Source: Comamonas testosteroni (GTDB lineage: Bacteria > Pseudomonadota > Gammaproteobacteria > Burkholderiales > Burkholderiaceae_C). From it: DNA of 64,000 bases. Below are positions 26,742 through 34,835 of this stretch, in pieces. The notes under the pieces were generated by a model. It did no database searches and was not told the DNA's origin. It saw only the letters and a program-made list of their open reading frames with translations. The stretch lies in contig NZ_AWOR01000078.1 in NCBI RefSeq assembly GCF_000761245.1, positions 248,001 to 312,000 on the forward strand. The letters run 5' to 3'. The translations under genes were made by a program, and so were the position numbers. Positions within the stretch are counted from its first letter, which is position 1. Each line of letters begins with the position of its first letter.

Positions 26742-27302
26742 ATGATCTTCTCTGCCGAGTCGCGCTACAACCAGTGGGTGCGCGAGCATTACCGCTTTTT
26801 GCTGCGCAGCGCCTGGGCACTGACGGGCTCGCGTGCCACGGCCGAGGATGTGGTGCAGGATTGCTTCACCAGCGCCTGGCGCTTTCGCCACCAGCTGCGC
26901 GACCAGAGCATGGCCAGGGCCTGGCTGTTCCAGATCATGCGCCGTCATGCCTTCAGGCACTTCGATCCTGTGCAATCGCAGACCGAGTCTCTGGATGAAG
27001 CCTGCGAGCAGGGCGTGAATCATCACGATGCACTCGATGCGCAGCTGGACGTGGTCAAGGCGCTGAGCCGCATTGCCCCGATCCATCGTGAAGTGCTGGT
27101 GCTTTACTACTTTGACGACATGCCCACGGCCCAGATGGCCGAGGCGCTGGATATTGCTCCGGGCACTGTGCTCTCTCGCCTGGCGCGGGCCCGTGATGCG
27201 CTCAAGACGGCACTGCAGGAGCCTGCGCGCCGTCCCGCGGGGGCCACCACCGAATCTTCCGCAGCTGCCGGCGTGATACCGCTGAGAAAGCGCGCACCAT
27301 GA
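26742..27302 (+). CDS. ECF-type RNA polymerase sigma factor
   Basis: This 186-residue sigma factor has region 2 (NQWVREHYRFLLRSAWALTGSRATAEDVVQDCFTSAWRF) and region 4 (LSRIAPIHREVLVLYYFDDMPTAQMAEALDIAPGTVLSRLARARDAL). Its last four bases overlap the start of the next gene, which encodes a membrane-anchored protein and is the likely anti-sigma factor. A sulfite dehydrogenase and cytochrome c follow in the same direction. ECF factors usually direct their own operon and a small regulon. Confidence 0.93.
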   Translation: MIFSAESRYNQWVREHYRFLLRSAWALTGSRATAEDVVQDCFTSAWRFRHQLRDQSMARAWLFQIMRRHAFRHFDPVQSQTESLDEACEQGVNHHDALDAQLDVVKALSRIAPIHREVLVLYYFDDMPTAQMAEALDIAPGTVLSRLARARDALKTALQEPARRPAGATTESSAAAGVIPLRKRAP

Positions 27303-27886
27303 AACACCAAGACCGCCCCGAAGACACCGATTTCGACCTGCGTGCCCGTGCCGAGCTGGCGCTGGCTTTCGAGCCTGGCGAGCCGCCGACCCATTTGCTG
27401 CGCCACACGCCCTGGTACGCCCGTCGTGGCCTGCATGCGCTGTGTGCAGCCGTGATAGTCGGCAGCATCGCTGCGGGCAGCGTGCTGAGCCTGCGCCCGC
27501 CGCAGATGGTGCGCTCGGCCATCGAGCATGAGTACTACGAACGCACGCTGCGTGGCCAGTTCATCCCGGAGGCCGAGATTGCCAGGCATATGGACTGGCC
27601 TGCCGAGCAGAAGCTGCCTGGCTATACCCAGCTCATGCGGCCCTGCGATATCGACGGCACTCGCGCCTATCACCTGACCACTTTTTTTGAAAAAGGCGGC
27701 ATCGTCACCGTGCTGGCCTTCGAGCAGCCCCAGCGGATTGCCGACGGCCAGGGCTGGTGGGCCAACAGCTACTGGCAGGTGGTGCGCTCGCGCGAAGGCC
27801 GCCCGCTGGTGCTGATCGCACAGAAGAAACAGGCTCTGGCCGTGGCATCACGCGCTCTGGGAGCCCCTGAGAAAGCCGATGGCTGA
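27299..27886 (+). CDS. Putative anti-sigma factor, single-pass membrane protein
   Basis: The 195-residue product overlaps the sigma-factor gene by four bases (ATGA). It has a cytoplasmic N-terminal segment of about 43 residues, one membrane segment (about 45-66, LHALCAAVIVGSIAAGSVLSL) and a periplasmic part of about 130 residues that includes GGIVTVLAFEQP. The topology and gene position argue for an anti-sigma factor. No zinc-binding HxxxCxxC motif is present, so it is not a ZAS-type protein. I do not recognise the periplasmic domain. Confidence 0.7.
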   Translation: MKHQDRPEDTDFDLRARAELALAFEPGEPPTHLLRHTPWYARRGLHALCAAVIVGSIAAGSVLSLRPPQMVRSAIEHEYYERTLRGQFIPEAEIARHMDWPAEQKLPGYTQLMRPCDIDGTRAYHLTTFFEKGGIVTVLAFEQPQRIADGQGWWANSYWQVVRSREGRPLVLIAQKKQALAVASRALGAPEKADG

Positions 27887-27934
27887 ACCGGATTTTTCGC
27901 GCTGAGCATTCACCACAATTACCAAGGAGACACC

Positions 27935-29146
27935 ATGCAACAACCCACATCCCTGCCGCGTCGTCGCCTGCTCGCGGGCAGCGCCGGTGCGCTGGCTGCG
28001 GCCGGTCTGGCCAGCTTCCAGAGCCAGGCCATGGCACAGGCGGCTGCGCCCGCCGCCAAGCCTTTGCCCGGCTATGCCGGCTTCAAGAATGCCGATGCAG
28101 TGATCGTGCACAGTTCCACCACCATCGAGACCAAGCGCAGCGCGTTTGGCGCCGGCGTGGTCACGCCCACCAGCCAGCTCTATGTGCGCAACAACCTGCG
28201 GACGCCGCCGGAGGCCATCGTGGCCGACCGCGATGCATGGGCGGTGCAGATCGATGGTGTGAAAAAGCCCAGACAGCTGAGCGTGCGTGAACTCAAGACC
28301 ATGGGTCTGGAGACCGTGACCATGGTGCTGCAATGCTCTGGCAACGGCCGCGCCTTCTTCCCCTCCAAGCCCAGCGGTACGCAATGGACGGTGGGTGCTG
28401 CTGGTTGCGTGGTCTGGAGCGGTGTGCCCGTGCGTGAAGTAGTCAAGGCCCTGGGCGGCGTGGCCGACGGCATGGTCTACATGACGGGAACGGGCGGAGA
28501 GGTGCTGCCCGCAGGCCTCGATCCCAAGAGCGTGCTGGTGGAGCGCTCCGTGCCCCTGTCGGCCATGGAGGACGCGCTGCTGGCCTGGGAGATGAACGGC
28601 GAGCCCGTGCCTTTGGCCCATGGCGGCCCGCTGCGTCTGATCGTGCCCGGCTACACCGGCGTGAACAACATCAAGTACATCAAGCAGCTGGCCTTTACCG
28701 TCAAGGAAAGCGAAGCGCACATCATGTCCCATGGCTACCGCATCTCGCCTCCGGGCAGCAAGGGCGATCCCAGCCAGCCTTCGGTGCAGGAGATGAGCGT
28801 CAAGTCCTGGATCAACAGCCCCATCCCCGAAGACGGCAACCAGGCCTCCGGCCTGGTGCAGATTCAGGGCGTGGCCTTCGGCGGCATGAACGCAGTCAAG
28901 GGGGTGGAGGTCTCCATCGACGGCGGCAAGAGCTGGAAGCAGGCTCGTCTGGTAGGCCCCGACATGGGCAAGTACGCCTGGCGCCAGTTCGTGCTCCCGG
29001 CCCAGCTGCCCAAGGGCACTTACCAGCTGGCCAGCCGCGCCACCGACGTCAAGGGCAATGTGCAGCCCGAGACGCGCGGTGAAAACCAAAGCGGCTACAA
29101 CAACACCAGCTGGGCCGACCACGCCGTGACGGTCACCGTGGCCTGA
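27935..29146 (+). CDS. sorA: Sulfite dehydrogenase, molybdenum subunit (SorA-like), Tat-exported
   Basis: The 403-residue molybdoenzyme begins with a twin-arginine type signal (PRRRLLAGSAGAL) ending near QAMAQA. Cys134 in VLQCSGNGRA is the equatorial molybdenum ligand of the sulfite oxidase family. GGPLRLIVPGYTGVNNIKYI and the C-terminal dimerisation domain (VEVSIDGGKSW) are also present. It oxidises sulfite to sulfate in the periplasm. AAGGAG precedes the ATG. The cytochrome c encoded 92 bp downstream is the likely electron acceptor, as in the SorAB enzyme of Starkeya novella. Confidence 0.92.
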   Translation: MQQPTSLPRRRLLAGSAGALAAAGLASFQSQAMAQAAAPAAKPLPGYAGFKNADAVIVHSSTTIETKRSAFGAGVVTPTSQLYVRNNLRTPPEAIVADRDAWAVQIDGVKKPRQLSVRELKTMGLETVTMVLQCSGNGRAFFPSKPSGTQWTVGAAGCVVWSGVPVREVVKALGGVADGMVYMTGTGGEVLPAGLDPKSVLVERSVPLSAMEDALLAWEMNGEPVPLAHGGPLRLIVPGYTGVNNIKYIKQLAFTVKESEAHIMSHGYRISPPGSKGDPSQPSVQEMSVKSWINSPIPEDGNQASGLVQIQGVAFGGMNAVKGVEVSIDGGKSWKQARLVGPDMGKYAWRQFVLPAQLPKGTYQLASRATDVKGNVQPETRGENQSGYNNTSWADHAVTVTVA

Positions 29147-29238
29147 GCGTCGCAATCACTGCCCATGCCCCGTGCCGGAAGAAGGGACGCAGGGTATGGG
29201 ATCCAACCCCGATGCATCGCATTTCTCCAAGAACAATG

Positions 29239-29571
29239 ATGAAGACAAACCACACCCTCGCCGCCCTGTTGTTGACCGCCTTTGCGGGCACTGCCGCTCA
29301 TGCCGATCAGGCTGCCCAGATGGCGCGCGGCAAAGAGCTGTTCACCACTGCTGCAGTCCCTGCCTGCGCGGTGTGTCATACCCTCAAGGACGCCGGCGCC
29401 GAAGGTGCCATAGGCCCGGTGCTGGACGAGTTGCAGCCCGATGCGGCCCGCGTGGCGCGCGCTCTGAAGGACGGCATCGGCTCCATGCCCTCCTTCAAGG
29501 CCACAATGAGCGAAGCCGATATCGCTGCCGTTGCTCTCTACGTGAGCAAGGCCAGCGGCGCAGCCAAATAA
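29239..29571 (+). CDS. sorB: Small c-type cytochrome, SorB-like subunit of sulfite dehydrogenase
   Basis: The 110-residue precursor has a signal peptide ending near AHA-DQAAQ (about residue 22), one heme site CAVCH (Cys43, Cys46, His47) and a likely axial methionine in GSMPSF. The mature protein of about 88 residues fits SorB, which passes electrons from the molybdenum subunit to the respiratory chain. An adjacent ATG one codon earlier is equally possible. It follows sorA directly and presumably belongs to the ECF-sigma-headed operon. Confidence 0.88.
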   Translation: MKTNHTLAALLLTAFAGTAAHADQAAQMARGKELFTTAAVPACAVCHTLKDAGAEGAIGPVLDELQPDAARVARALKDGIGSMPSFKATMSEADIAAVALYVSKASGAAK

Positions 29572-29577
29572 AGCGTC

Positions 29578-30330
29578 TCAGCTGCGTTCTGCGCCATCCA
29601 GAGGCATGGCGTAGATCCATACCTGGTGGCGGCTATTGCCTTGCAGGCATGCCGTCGCTTCCACGCCGGGCAGTTGGAAATCCAGGCTCACCAGCCAGCT
29701 GCCGGGCCGCATCTCGGTGGCCGCCTTGACAGCGGCGCGGCCCATGCTTTCGGGCCGCTGGAACAGATAGACCAACTGATAGCCGCTCCAGTCGGCCAGC
29801 CAGATATCGCCACGCCGCACGCGTGCCCAGGGGCAGCGCAGGGCGCTGGCAATCGCCAGTGGCCAGCTCCATTCCAGACCATTGAGGCGGGCCTGCGGCA
29901 GTGCGCTGCGCAGCGCGCGCAAGCCATCGCCCATGCCGCAGCCGGCGTCCAGCACCAGCGCTTGCCCCGGCAACTGCACGACCTCTGCCAGCCCTTTGAG
30001 CGCATTCAACGGCGTTGGAAAGACCGGGGCATCACGCCAGGCATTGAGCGGGTAGATCAGCAGCAGCAAGGCCAGAGGCAGCAGCCAGCCCCAGGCGGGC
30101 AACTGGCTGGCGCCGAGCACCAGAAACGACAGCGGAAACCCGGCCGCAATGATGAGCCTGCGCCACCAGTTGGGCCCGTAGAGGCTGGCCGCCGTGCTGA
30201 AGCTGCCGGCGACCAGCAGGGCCAGCCACCAGGGCAGCAGGCGCGCCAGAGCCGCAAAGATCACCCAGGCGAGCAACCAGACGAGCAATGCAGGCAGAGG
30301 CCAGGTCGAGGCAAGCCATTTTTTTGTCAT
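29578..30330 (-). CDS. Membrane-anchored SAM-dependent methyltransferase-like protein
   Basis: The 250-residue protein starts MTKKWLASTWPLP and has three to four hydrophobic segments in the first 110 residues. A Rossmann-type methyltransferase domain follows with ALVLDAGCGMGDGL (motif I), LNGLEWSWPLAIASALR and a strand ending RRGDIWLADWSGYQLVYLFQRPESM. The combination of a membrane anchor and a class I methyltransferase fold is seen in uncharacterised proteobacterial proteins; the substrate is unknown. It is convergent with sorB, the two stop codons being only six bases apart. Confidence 0.78.
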   Translation of the reverse strand: MTKKWLASTWPLPALLVWLLAWVIFAALARLLPWWLALLVAGSFSTAASLYGPNWWRRLIIAAGFPLSFLVLGASQLPAWGWLLPLALLLLIYPLNAWRDAPVFPTPLNALKGLAEVVQLPGQALVLDAGCGMGDGLRALRSALPQARLNGLEWSWPLAIASALRCPWARVRRGDIWLADWSGYQLVYLFQRPESMGRAAVKAATEMRPGSWLVSLDFQLPGVEATACLQGNSRHQVWIYAMPLDGAERS

Positions 30331-30527
30331 GAGTTTTGAAATGTATCCGTCATACACAGGCTCCAGGACACCGCAGCGCAGACAAGGCCTTGTCGGGATT
30401 TTGCATTTTGTTCGGGATACCCCTCTTTGGTAGGGTATGCGTGTTGTCAACTCGTCGTAAAAATTACCGATTTTTGCTTATGTATACTTTTCGGCTTTCA
30501 GCGGCTGAGAATTCAGAGGAGACATCC

Positions 30528-31130
30528 ATGCGCCTGCTTGCCCCCACCTTTTCATTGGCGGCTCTTGTATTGACAGCATGCGCGGTACAGACACCGCAGG
30601 AGCAGTTGGCACCTGCTTCGCCCACCGTGCGCCTGTGCGAAGGCAACAACTGCTCCGAGCTGCCGCGCAATGTCGCGACTTTCCGTGGCGAGCCCGTCAA
30701 TCCCGAGGCGGAGCGCCGCCTGGCGGCACTGGTGCAAAAAGCCGAAGCCGATCCTCGCGCAGCCTACGACCTGGGGCTGCGCTATCTGCGCGGCGATGGC
30801 GTGGAGCGCAACAGCTATCAGGCCATCGAGTGGATGCGCAAGGCCGGCGATGCCGGTAACGGTCAGGCCCAGTTTGCGTTGGGTCGTCTGTATCTGCTGG
30901 GCTTTGAAGAAATGGGCCCGGATCCCGCCGAGGCCGAGGCTTGGCTGTCGCGTGCTGCCGCCAAGGGCTTCAAGGAAGCCAAGCGCCTGCTGCCCCAGGC
31001 ACAGGCCGCCAAACAGAATGCACATGCACGCTATCAGGCCATCGAGGACGAGCGCAAGTCCTGGAACGGCTGGTATGTGGGCGCGCCCTACTACATGGTG
31101 TGGGGTTCGTCGGGTTGGTATTACCGCTGA
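30528..31130 (+). CDS. Sel1-repeat lipoprotein
   Basis: The 200-residue protein starts MRLLAPTFSLAALVLTAC, a lipoprotein signal with Cys18; AGAGGAG lies just upstream. Residues of about 60-150 hold Sel1-like repeats (AAYDLGLRYLRGDGVERNSYQAIEWMRKAGDAGNGQAQFALGRLYLLG and AEAWLSRAAAKGFKEAKRLL), which mediate protein contacts. The C terminus is rich in Trp, Tyr and Gly (GWYVGAPYYMVWGSSGWYYR). Function is unknown. It lies 49 bp before a CsgG-like lipoprotein gene and may share its transcript. Confidence 0.82.
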   Translation: MRLLAPTFSLAALVLTACAVQTPQEQLAPASPTVRLCEGNNCSELPRNVATFRGEPVNPEAERRLAALVQKAEADPRAAYDLGLRYLRGDGVERNSYQAIEWMRKAGDAGNGQAQFALGRLYLLGFEEMGPDPAEAEAWLSRAAAKGFKEAKRLLPQAQAAKQNAHARYQAIEDERKSWNGWYVGAPYYMVWGSSGWYYR

Positions 31131-31179
31131 GGCGCTGTGAGCGCCGCAGCATTTTTCATTTTTTAGAAAGCATCACACT

Positions 31180-32007
31180 ATGTCCAAGAAGACAACGCTG
31201 CGTCTGGCAGCCATCGCATCGGCCCTGGCACTGGGCGGCTGCGTGACCCCTGGCGGCGGTACCATCTCCACGGGTACGGCTCCCACGGCTGCCACCGGCG
31301 CAGCGGGCGGCGCAACCAGCGTGAATGCGAACTCTACGCTCGAGCGTTGCGATGCCCCCCTGGGCACCCTGGCCGTGGATGACGGTCGCGGCAAGGATTG
31401 GTATGCCAGCTTTGGCGCTGCCACCAAGATCACGACCATCGAGCCCCTGATCCGTCTGGCCGTGCAGCAGTCCAACTGCTTTGTGATCACCTCCATCGGC
31501 AACAACCGTACCGAAAGCAAGATGTCGGCGATCACCGACAAGCAGCGCAACTCGGGTGAATTCCGCGCCGGCTCCAAGCAGCAAAAGGGCCAGCGCGTGG
31601 CTGCCGACTACTACATGGAGCCTTCCATCATCATCGACAACGATGCAACCGGTCAGCTGGCCGCGGGCGTGGGCGGTCTGTTCGGCAATGTGGGTACGCT
31701 GATCGGCGGCGCCATGCAGAGCAAGGCTTCGGTGGTGACGCTGAGCATGTTCGACATCCGCTCGGGCGTGCAGATCTCCATCTCCGAAGGCAACTCCACA
31801 GCCACCAATTTCGGCGCTGCCATGGGCGCGTTCGGCGGTGGCGTGGGTGGTGGTCTGGGCGGCTTCTCGCGCTCACCCGAAGGCAAGGCCACGGTCGCTG
31901 CCTTCATGGATGCCTACAACAACATGGTGATCTCGCTGCGCAACTACAAGGCGCAGGAAGTCAAGGGCGGCCTGGGTCGCGGCGGTCAGCTCAAGGTCGG
32001 CAAGTAA
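31180..32007 (+). CDS. CsgG/HfaB-family-like lipoprotein
   Basis: The 275-residue protein has a lipoprotein signal ending LALGGC (Cys21) and a Gly/Thr/Ala-rich linker. The rest resembles the CsgG periplasmic domain: IEPLIRLAVQQSNCFVIT, the conserved ADYYMEPSIII strand and the SKASVVTLSMFDIRSGVQISISEGNS strand. CsgG forms the outer-membrane curli secretion pore, but many CsgG-like lipoproteins have other, unknown envelope roles. No csgA/B/E/F genes are adjacent, so curli export is not implied. A Gly-rich loop (FGAAMGAFGGGVGGGLGG) replaces part of the usual sequence. Confidence 0.72.
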   Translation: MSKKTTLRLAAIASALALGGCVTPGGGTISTGTAPTAATGAAGGATSVNANSTLERCDAPLGTLAVDDGRGKDWYASFGAATKITTIEPLIRLAVQQSNCFVITSIGNNRTESKMSAITDKQRNSGEFRAGSKQQKGQRVAADYYMEPSIIIDNDATGQLAAGVGGLFGNVGTLIGGAMQSKASVVTLSMFDIRSGVQISISEGNSTATNFGAAMGAFGGGVGGGLGGFSRSPEGKATVAAFMDAYNNMVISLRNYKAQEVKGGLGRGGQLKVGK

Positions 32008-32030
32008 AGCGCCGATCCGAAACGAGAAAA

Positions 32031-32056
32031 GGGCCTGCAACTGCAGGCCCTTTTTT
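32031..32056 (+). terminator. Terminator after the CsgG-like gene
   Basis: The stem GGGCCTGCA/TGCAGGCCC (32031-32039 with 32042-32050) is followed by six T and preceded by four A, so it can also serve the convergent FAD-dehydrogenase gene. Confidence 0.88.
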
Positions 32057-32095
32057 CATGGTCGGCGCGTCTTCAGCAAGCGCCTCGAGCGCTGC

Positions 32096-33523
32096 TTACT
32101 GCAGCTCAAAGATCTTGCCCGGGTTCAGGATGTTCTTGGGGTCCAGAGCCTGCTTGATGGCGCGCATCATCTGCACCGCGCCAACGCCGGCTTCCTCCAG
32201 CAAAAAGCCCTGCTTGTGGATGCCGATGCCGTGCTCGCCCGTGCAGGTGCCGCCCAGCGCAATCGCGCGTGCCACCAGCGTGTGGTTGAGTTGCTCGGCC
32301 TGCTGGCGCTGGGCGTCGTTGTCGGGGTCGATCAGATAGCCGAAGTGGAAGTTGCCGTCGCCCACGTGGCCGACCAGGAAGTAGGGGATGCCGCTGGCAT
32401 CAGCCTCGGTCACGCATTCCAGCAGCGCATCGGCCAGGCGGCTGATGGGCACGCAGGCATCGGTGGTGATGCAGCGGCAGCCGGGCACGCTGGAGACGGC
32501 CGCGAAATAGGCGTTGTGGCGCGCGGTGAACAGACGCGTACGGTCTTCGGGGCGCTCGGCCCATTCAAAGGCATTGCCGCCGAATTCATGGGCAATGTCC
32601 TGAACCATCTCGGCCTGTTCCTTCACGCCCGTGGGCGAGCCGTGGAACTCCATCAGCAGCATGGGCTCTTCACGCAGGGACAGCTTGCTGTAGGCATTGA
32701 CCATGCGCACTGAATTCACATCGATCAGTTCCACGCGGGCGATGGGAATGCCCATCTGGATGGTCTGGATCACCGTGTGCACGGCGTTCTCGATGCTGGA
32801 AAAAGAGCAGATGGCTGCGCTCACCGCTTCGGGCAGCGGATAGATGCGCAGCGTGATCTCGGTGAAGATGCCCAGCGTGCCTTCGCTGCCCACCAGCAGG
32901 CGGGTCAGGTCGTAGCCGGCGGCGCTCTTCTTGGCGCGGTTGCCTGTGCGCACCACTTCGCCATTGGCCGTCACCACCTCCAGGGCCAGCACGTTCTCGC
33001 GCATGGTGCCGTAGCGCACGGCATTGGTGCCGCTGGCACGGGTCGAGGTCATGCCGCCAATCGAAGCGTCGGCTCCGGGGTCGATGGGAAAGAAGAAGCC
33101 GGTGTCCTTGATGGCCTCGTTCAATGCCTTGCGCGTGATGCCGGGTTGCACGGTGATGGTCAGGTCTTCGGTGTTGACCGAGAGCACGCGATTCATGCGG
33201 CTGACGTCAATGGTGATGCCGCCTTGCACGGCCAGCAGATGGCCCTCCAGCGACGATCCTGCGCCGTAGGCAATCACGGGCACGCTGTACTGGTCGCAGA
33301 GCCTGACGGCATCCTGCACGTCCTGGGTGGATTCGGCAAACACCACGGCTGCCGGAGGGGGCGCGGAAATCGCGCCTTCGTCGCGGCCGTGCTGCTCGCG
33401 CACGGCCAGCGCCGTGGAGCACTGGCCGCCGAAACGTGTTTGCAGAGCCAGCAGAAATTCTTCGGGGATGGGGCGCTGCACGAAATCGGGCTGCAGCGAG
33501 GTGTGGGCAACAGGTGCGTTCAT
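32096..33523 (-). CDS. FAD-linked oxidase, D-lactate dehydrogenase (GlcD/Dld2) type
   Basis: The 475-residue flavoenzyme has an N-terminal PCMH-type FAD domain (PVIAYGAGSSLEGHLLAVQGGITIDVSRMNRV and IDPGADASIGGMTSTRASGTNAVRYGTMRENVLALEVV) and a C-terminal FAD-oxidase domain with VGHVGDGNFHFGYLID and GGTCTGEHGIGIHKQGFL. This is the D-2-hydroxyacid dehydrogenase group that oxidises D-lactate, glycolate or D-2-hydroxyglutarate. No iron-sulfur GlcF or GlcE partner is adjacent, which favours a single-subunit D-lactate dehydrogenase. The substrate is inferred. Confidence 0.88.
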   Translation of the reverse strand: MNAPVAHTSLQPDFVQRPIPEEFLLALQTRFGGQCSTALAVREQHGRDEGAISAPPPAAVVFAESTQDVQDAVRLCDQYSVPVIAYGAGSSLEGHLLAVQGGITIDVSRMNRVLSVNTEDLTITVQPGITRKALNEAIKDTGFFFPIDPGADASIGGMTSTRASGTNAVRYGTMRENVLALEVVTANGEVVRTGNRAKKSAAGYDLTRLLVGSEGTLGIFTEITLRIYPLPEAVSAAICSFSSIENAVHTVIQTIQMGIPIARVELIDVNSVRMVNAYSKLSLREEPMLLMEFHGSPTGVKEQAEMVQDIAHEFGGNAFEWAERPEDRTRLFTARHNAYFAAVSSVPGCRCITTDACVPISRLADALLECVTEADASGIPYFLVGHVGDGNFHFGYLIDPDNDAQRQQAEQLNHTLVARAIALGGTCTGEHGIGIHKQGFLLEEAGVGAVQMMRAIKQALDPKNILNPGKIFELQ

Positions 33524-33821
33524 CGGGGTCTCCAGAGGAGAAAAAGAATACCACCTGGCCCGATCCGGGCGTGTACGTATTGGGTACTAGGCCGTGCCGC
33601 TCAAGGTCGCAATCGGCACGCTGGCGCATGCCCATTGGAGCTGGCAGAGCTCGCGGTTTCGTCGTGGCGCCGCCGTCTGCCGCGAGCGCATAGATAAGTT
33701 CCGCCCTAGCTAATGAGAAATCAGTGTTTAGGGTTTGCTCCTGGTGTGCCTATATTGGCAAGCCTCATGGCGTGCGCTGCAGAGCTCGCTTCAAACCAAA
33801 AGCAGTTCGGAGGGCGGAGCT

Positions 33822-34820
33822 ATGCGCGATACGGGTCGCAGATCATTCATACAGGGGCTGGCCGGGGTGTCGGCGGCAGGCATGCTGGGCGCTGCATGGC
33901 ATGTGCGTGCGGCGCAGACGCAGGCCTGGCCGGCGCGGCCCATCAAGCTGGTCGTGACCTTCCCGCCCGGCGGCTCCAGCGATATCGTGGCGCGGGTGCT
34001 GGCTCCCGCGCTGGCTGAGAAGCTGGGCCAGAGCGTGGTCATAGACAACAAGCCAGGCGCGGGCTCGTCGATTGGTGCGCAAATCGTGGCGCACAGCGCC
34101 AATGACGGCTACACGCTGCTGGTATCCAATTCTGCGGCGCTGTCGATAGCACCATCGCTGCTGCAAAGCCCTGGCTACGACCCCTTGCGCAGCTTCGAAC
34201 ACCTGGCCTATATCGGCGCCGTGCCCACGGTGTTTGCCGTGCATCCCTCGGTGCCCGCCAACAGCCTGAGCGAGCTGGTGAGCTGGATCAAGGAGCAGCC
34301 TGCTCCCGTCGCCTTTGGCAGCGGCGGCGCTGCCTCGGTGGGGCATCTGGTGGGCGAGCAGTTTGCGCAGACGCTCAAGCTGTCCATGGAGCACGTGCCT
34401 TATCGCGGCGCCGGTCCCATGCGTGCGGATCTGCTCAGCGGCCATATCAAGCTGGCGATCGACGCCTTGCCGCAGAACATCGCGCTGCACAAGCAGGGCC
34501 GGCTCAAGCTGCTGGCGCTGACATCGCCACGCCGCGTAGCGCAGGCACCGGCGGTGCCCAGCGTGGCCGAACTGGGGCTGGCACAACTGGTCTCCGAAAA
34601 CTTCGTCGGCATTTCGGCTCCCGCCGGCCTGCCCGGGGCGCTGGCCGAAAGAATCGCCAGCGCGGTGCGGCAGATCAGCGCGCGTCCCGAGTTTGCACAG
34701 ACGCTGCAGGCCCAGGGATTCGTGACCCGGGATATGGAATCCAAGGCCTTCACCCAGCTGATTGCAGACCAGCATCTGGCCTGGGGCGATATCGCGAAAA
34801 AGACAGGCGCAAAACTTTAA
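33822..34820 (+). CDS. Bug-family (tripartite tricarboxylate) periplasmic substrate-binding protein
   Basis: The 332-residue receptor begins MRDTGRRSFIQGLAGVSAAGM, a signal with a twin-arginine-like RRSF, cleaved near VRA-AQ. WPARPIKLVVTFPPGGSSDIVARVLAPALAEKLGQSVVIDNKPGAGSSIGA is the hallmark of Bug proteins, which are greatly expanded in Burkholderiales and bind carboxylates, amides or aromatic acids. GGAGGGCGGAG precedes this ATG, so the longer frame was rejected. The 298 bp before it hold no clear feature. No TctA/TctB membrane genes are adjacent. A BMP-family gene follows 15 bp on. Confidence 0.9.
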   Translation: MRDTGRRSFIQGLAGVSAAGMLGAAWHVRAAQTQAWPARPIKLVVTFPPGGSSDIVARVLAPALAEKLGQSVVIDNKPGAGSSIGAQIVAHSANDGYTLLVSNSAALSIAPSLLQSPGYDPLRSFEHLAYIGAVPTVFAVHPSVPANSLSELVSWIKEQPAPVAFGSGGAASVGHLVGEQFAQTLKLSMEHVPYRGAGPMRADLLSGHIKLAIDALPQNIALHKQGRLKLLALTSPRRVAQAPAVPSVAELGLAQLVSENFVGISAPAGLPGALAERIASAVRQISARPEFAQTLQAQGFVTRDMESKAFTQLIADQHLAWGDIAKKTGAKL

Positions 34821-34835
34821 GCAAAAGAGACAACG

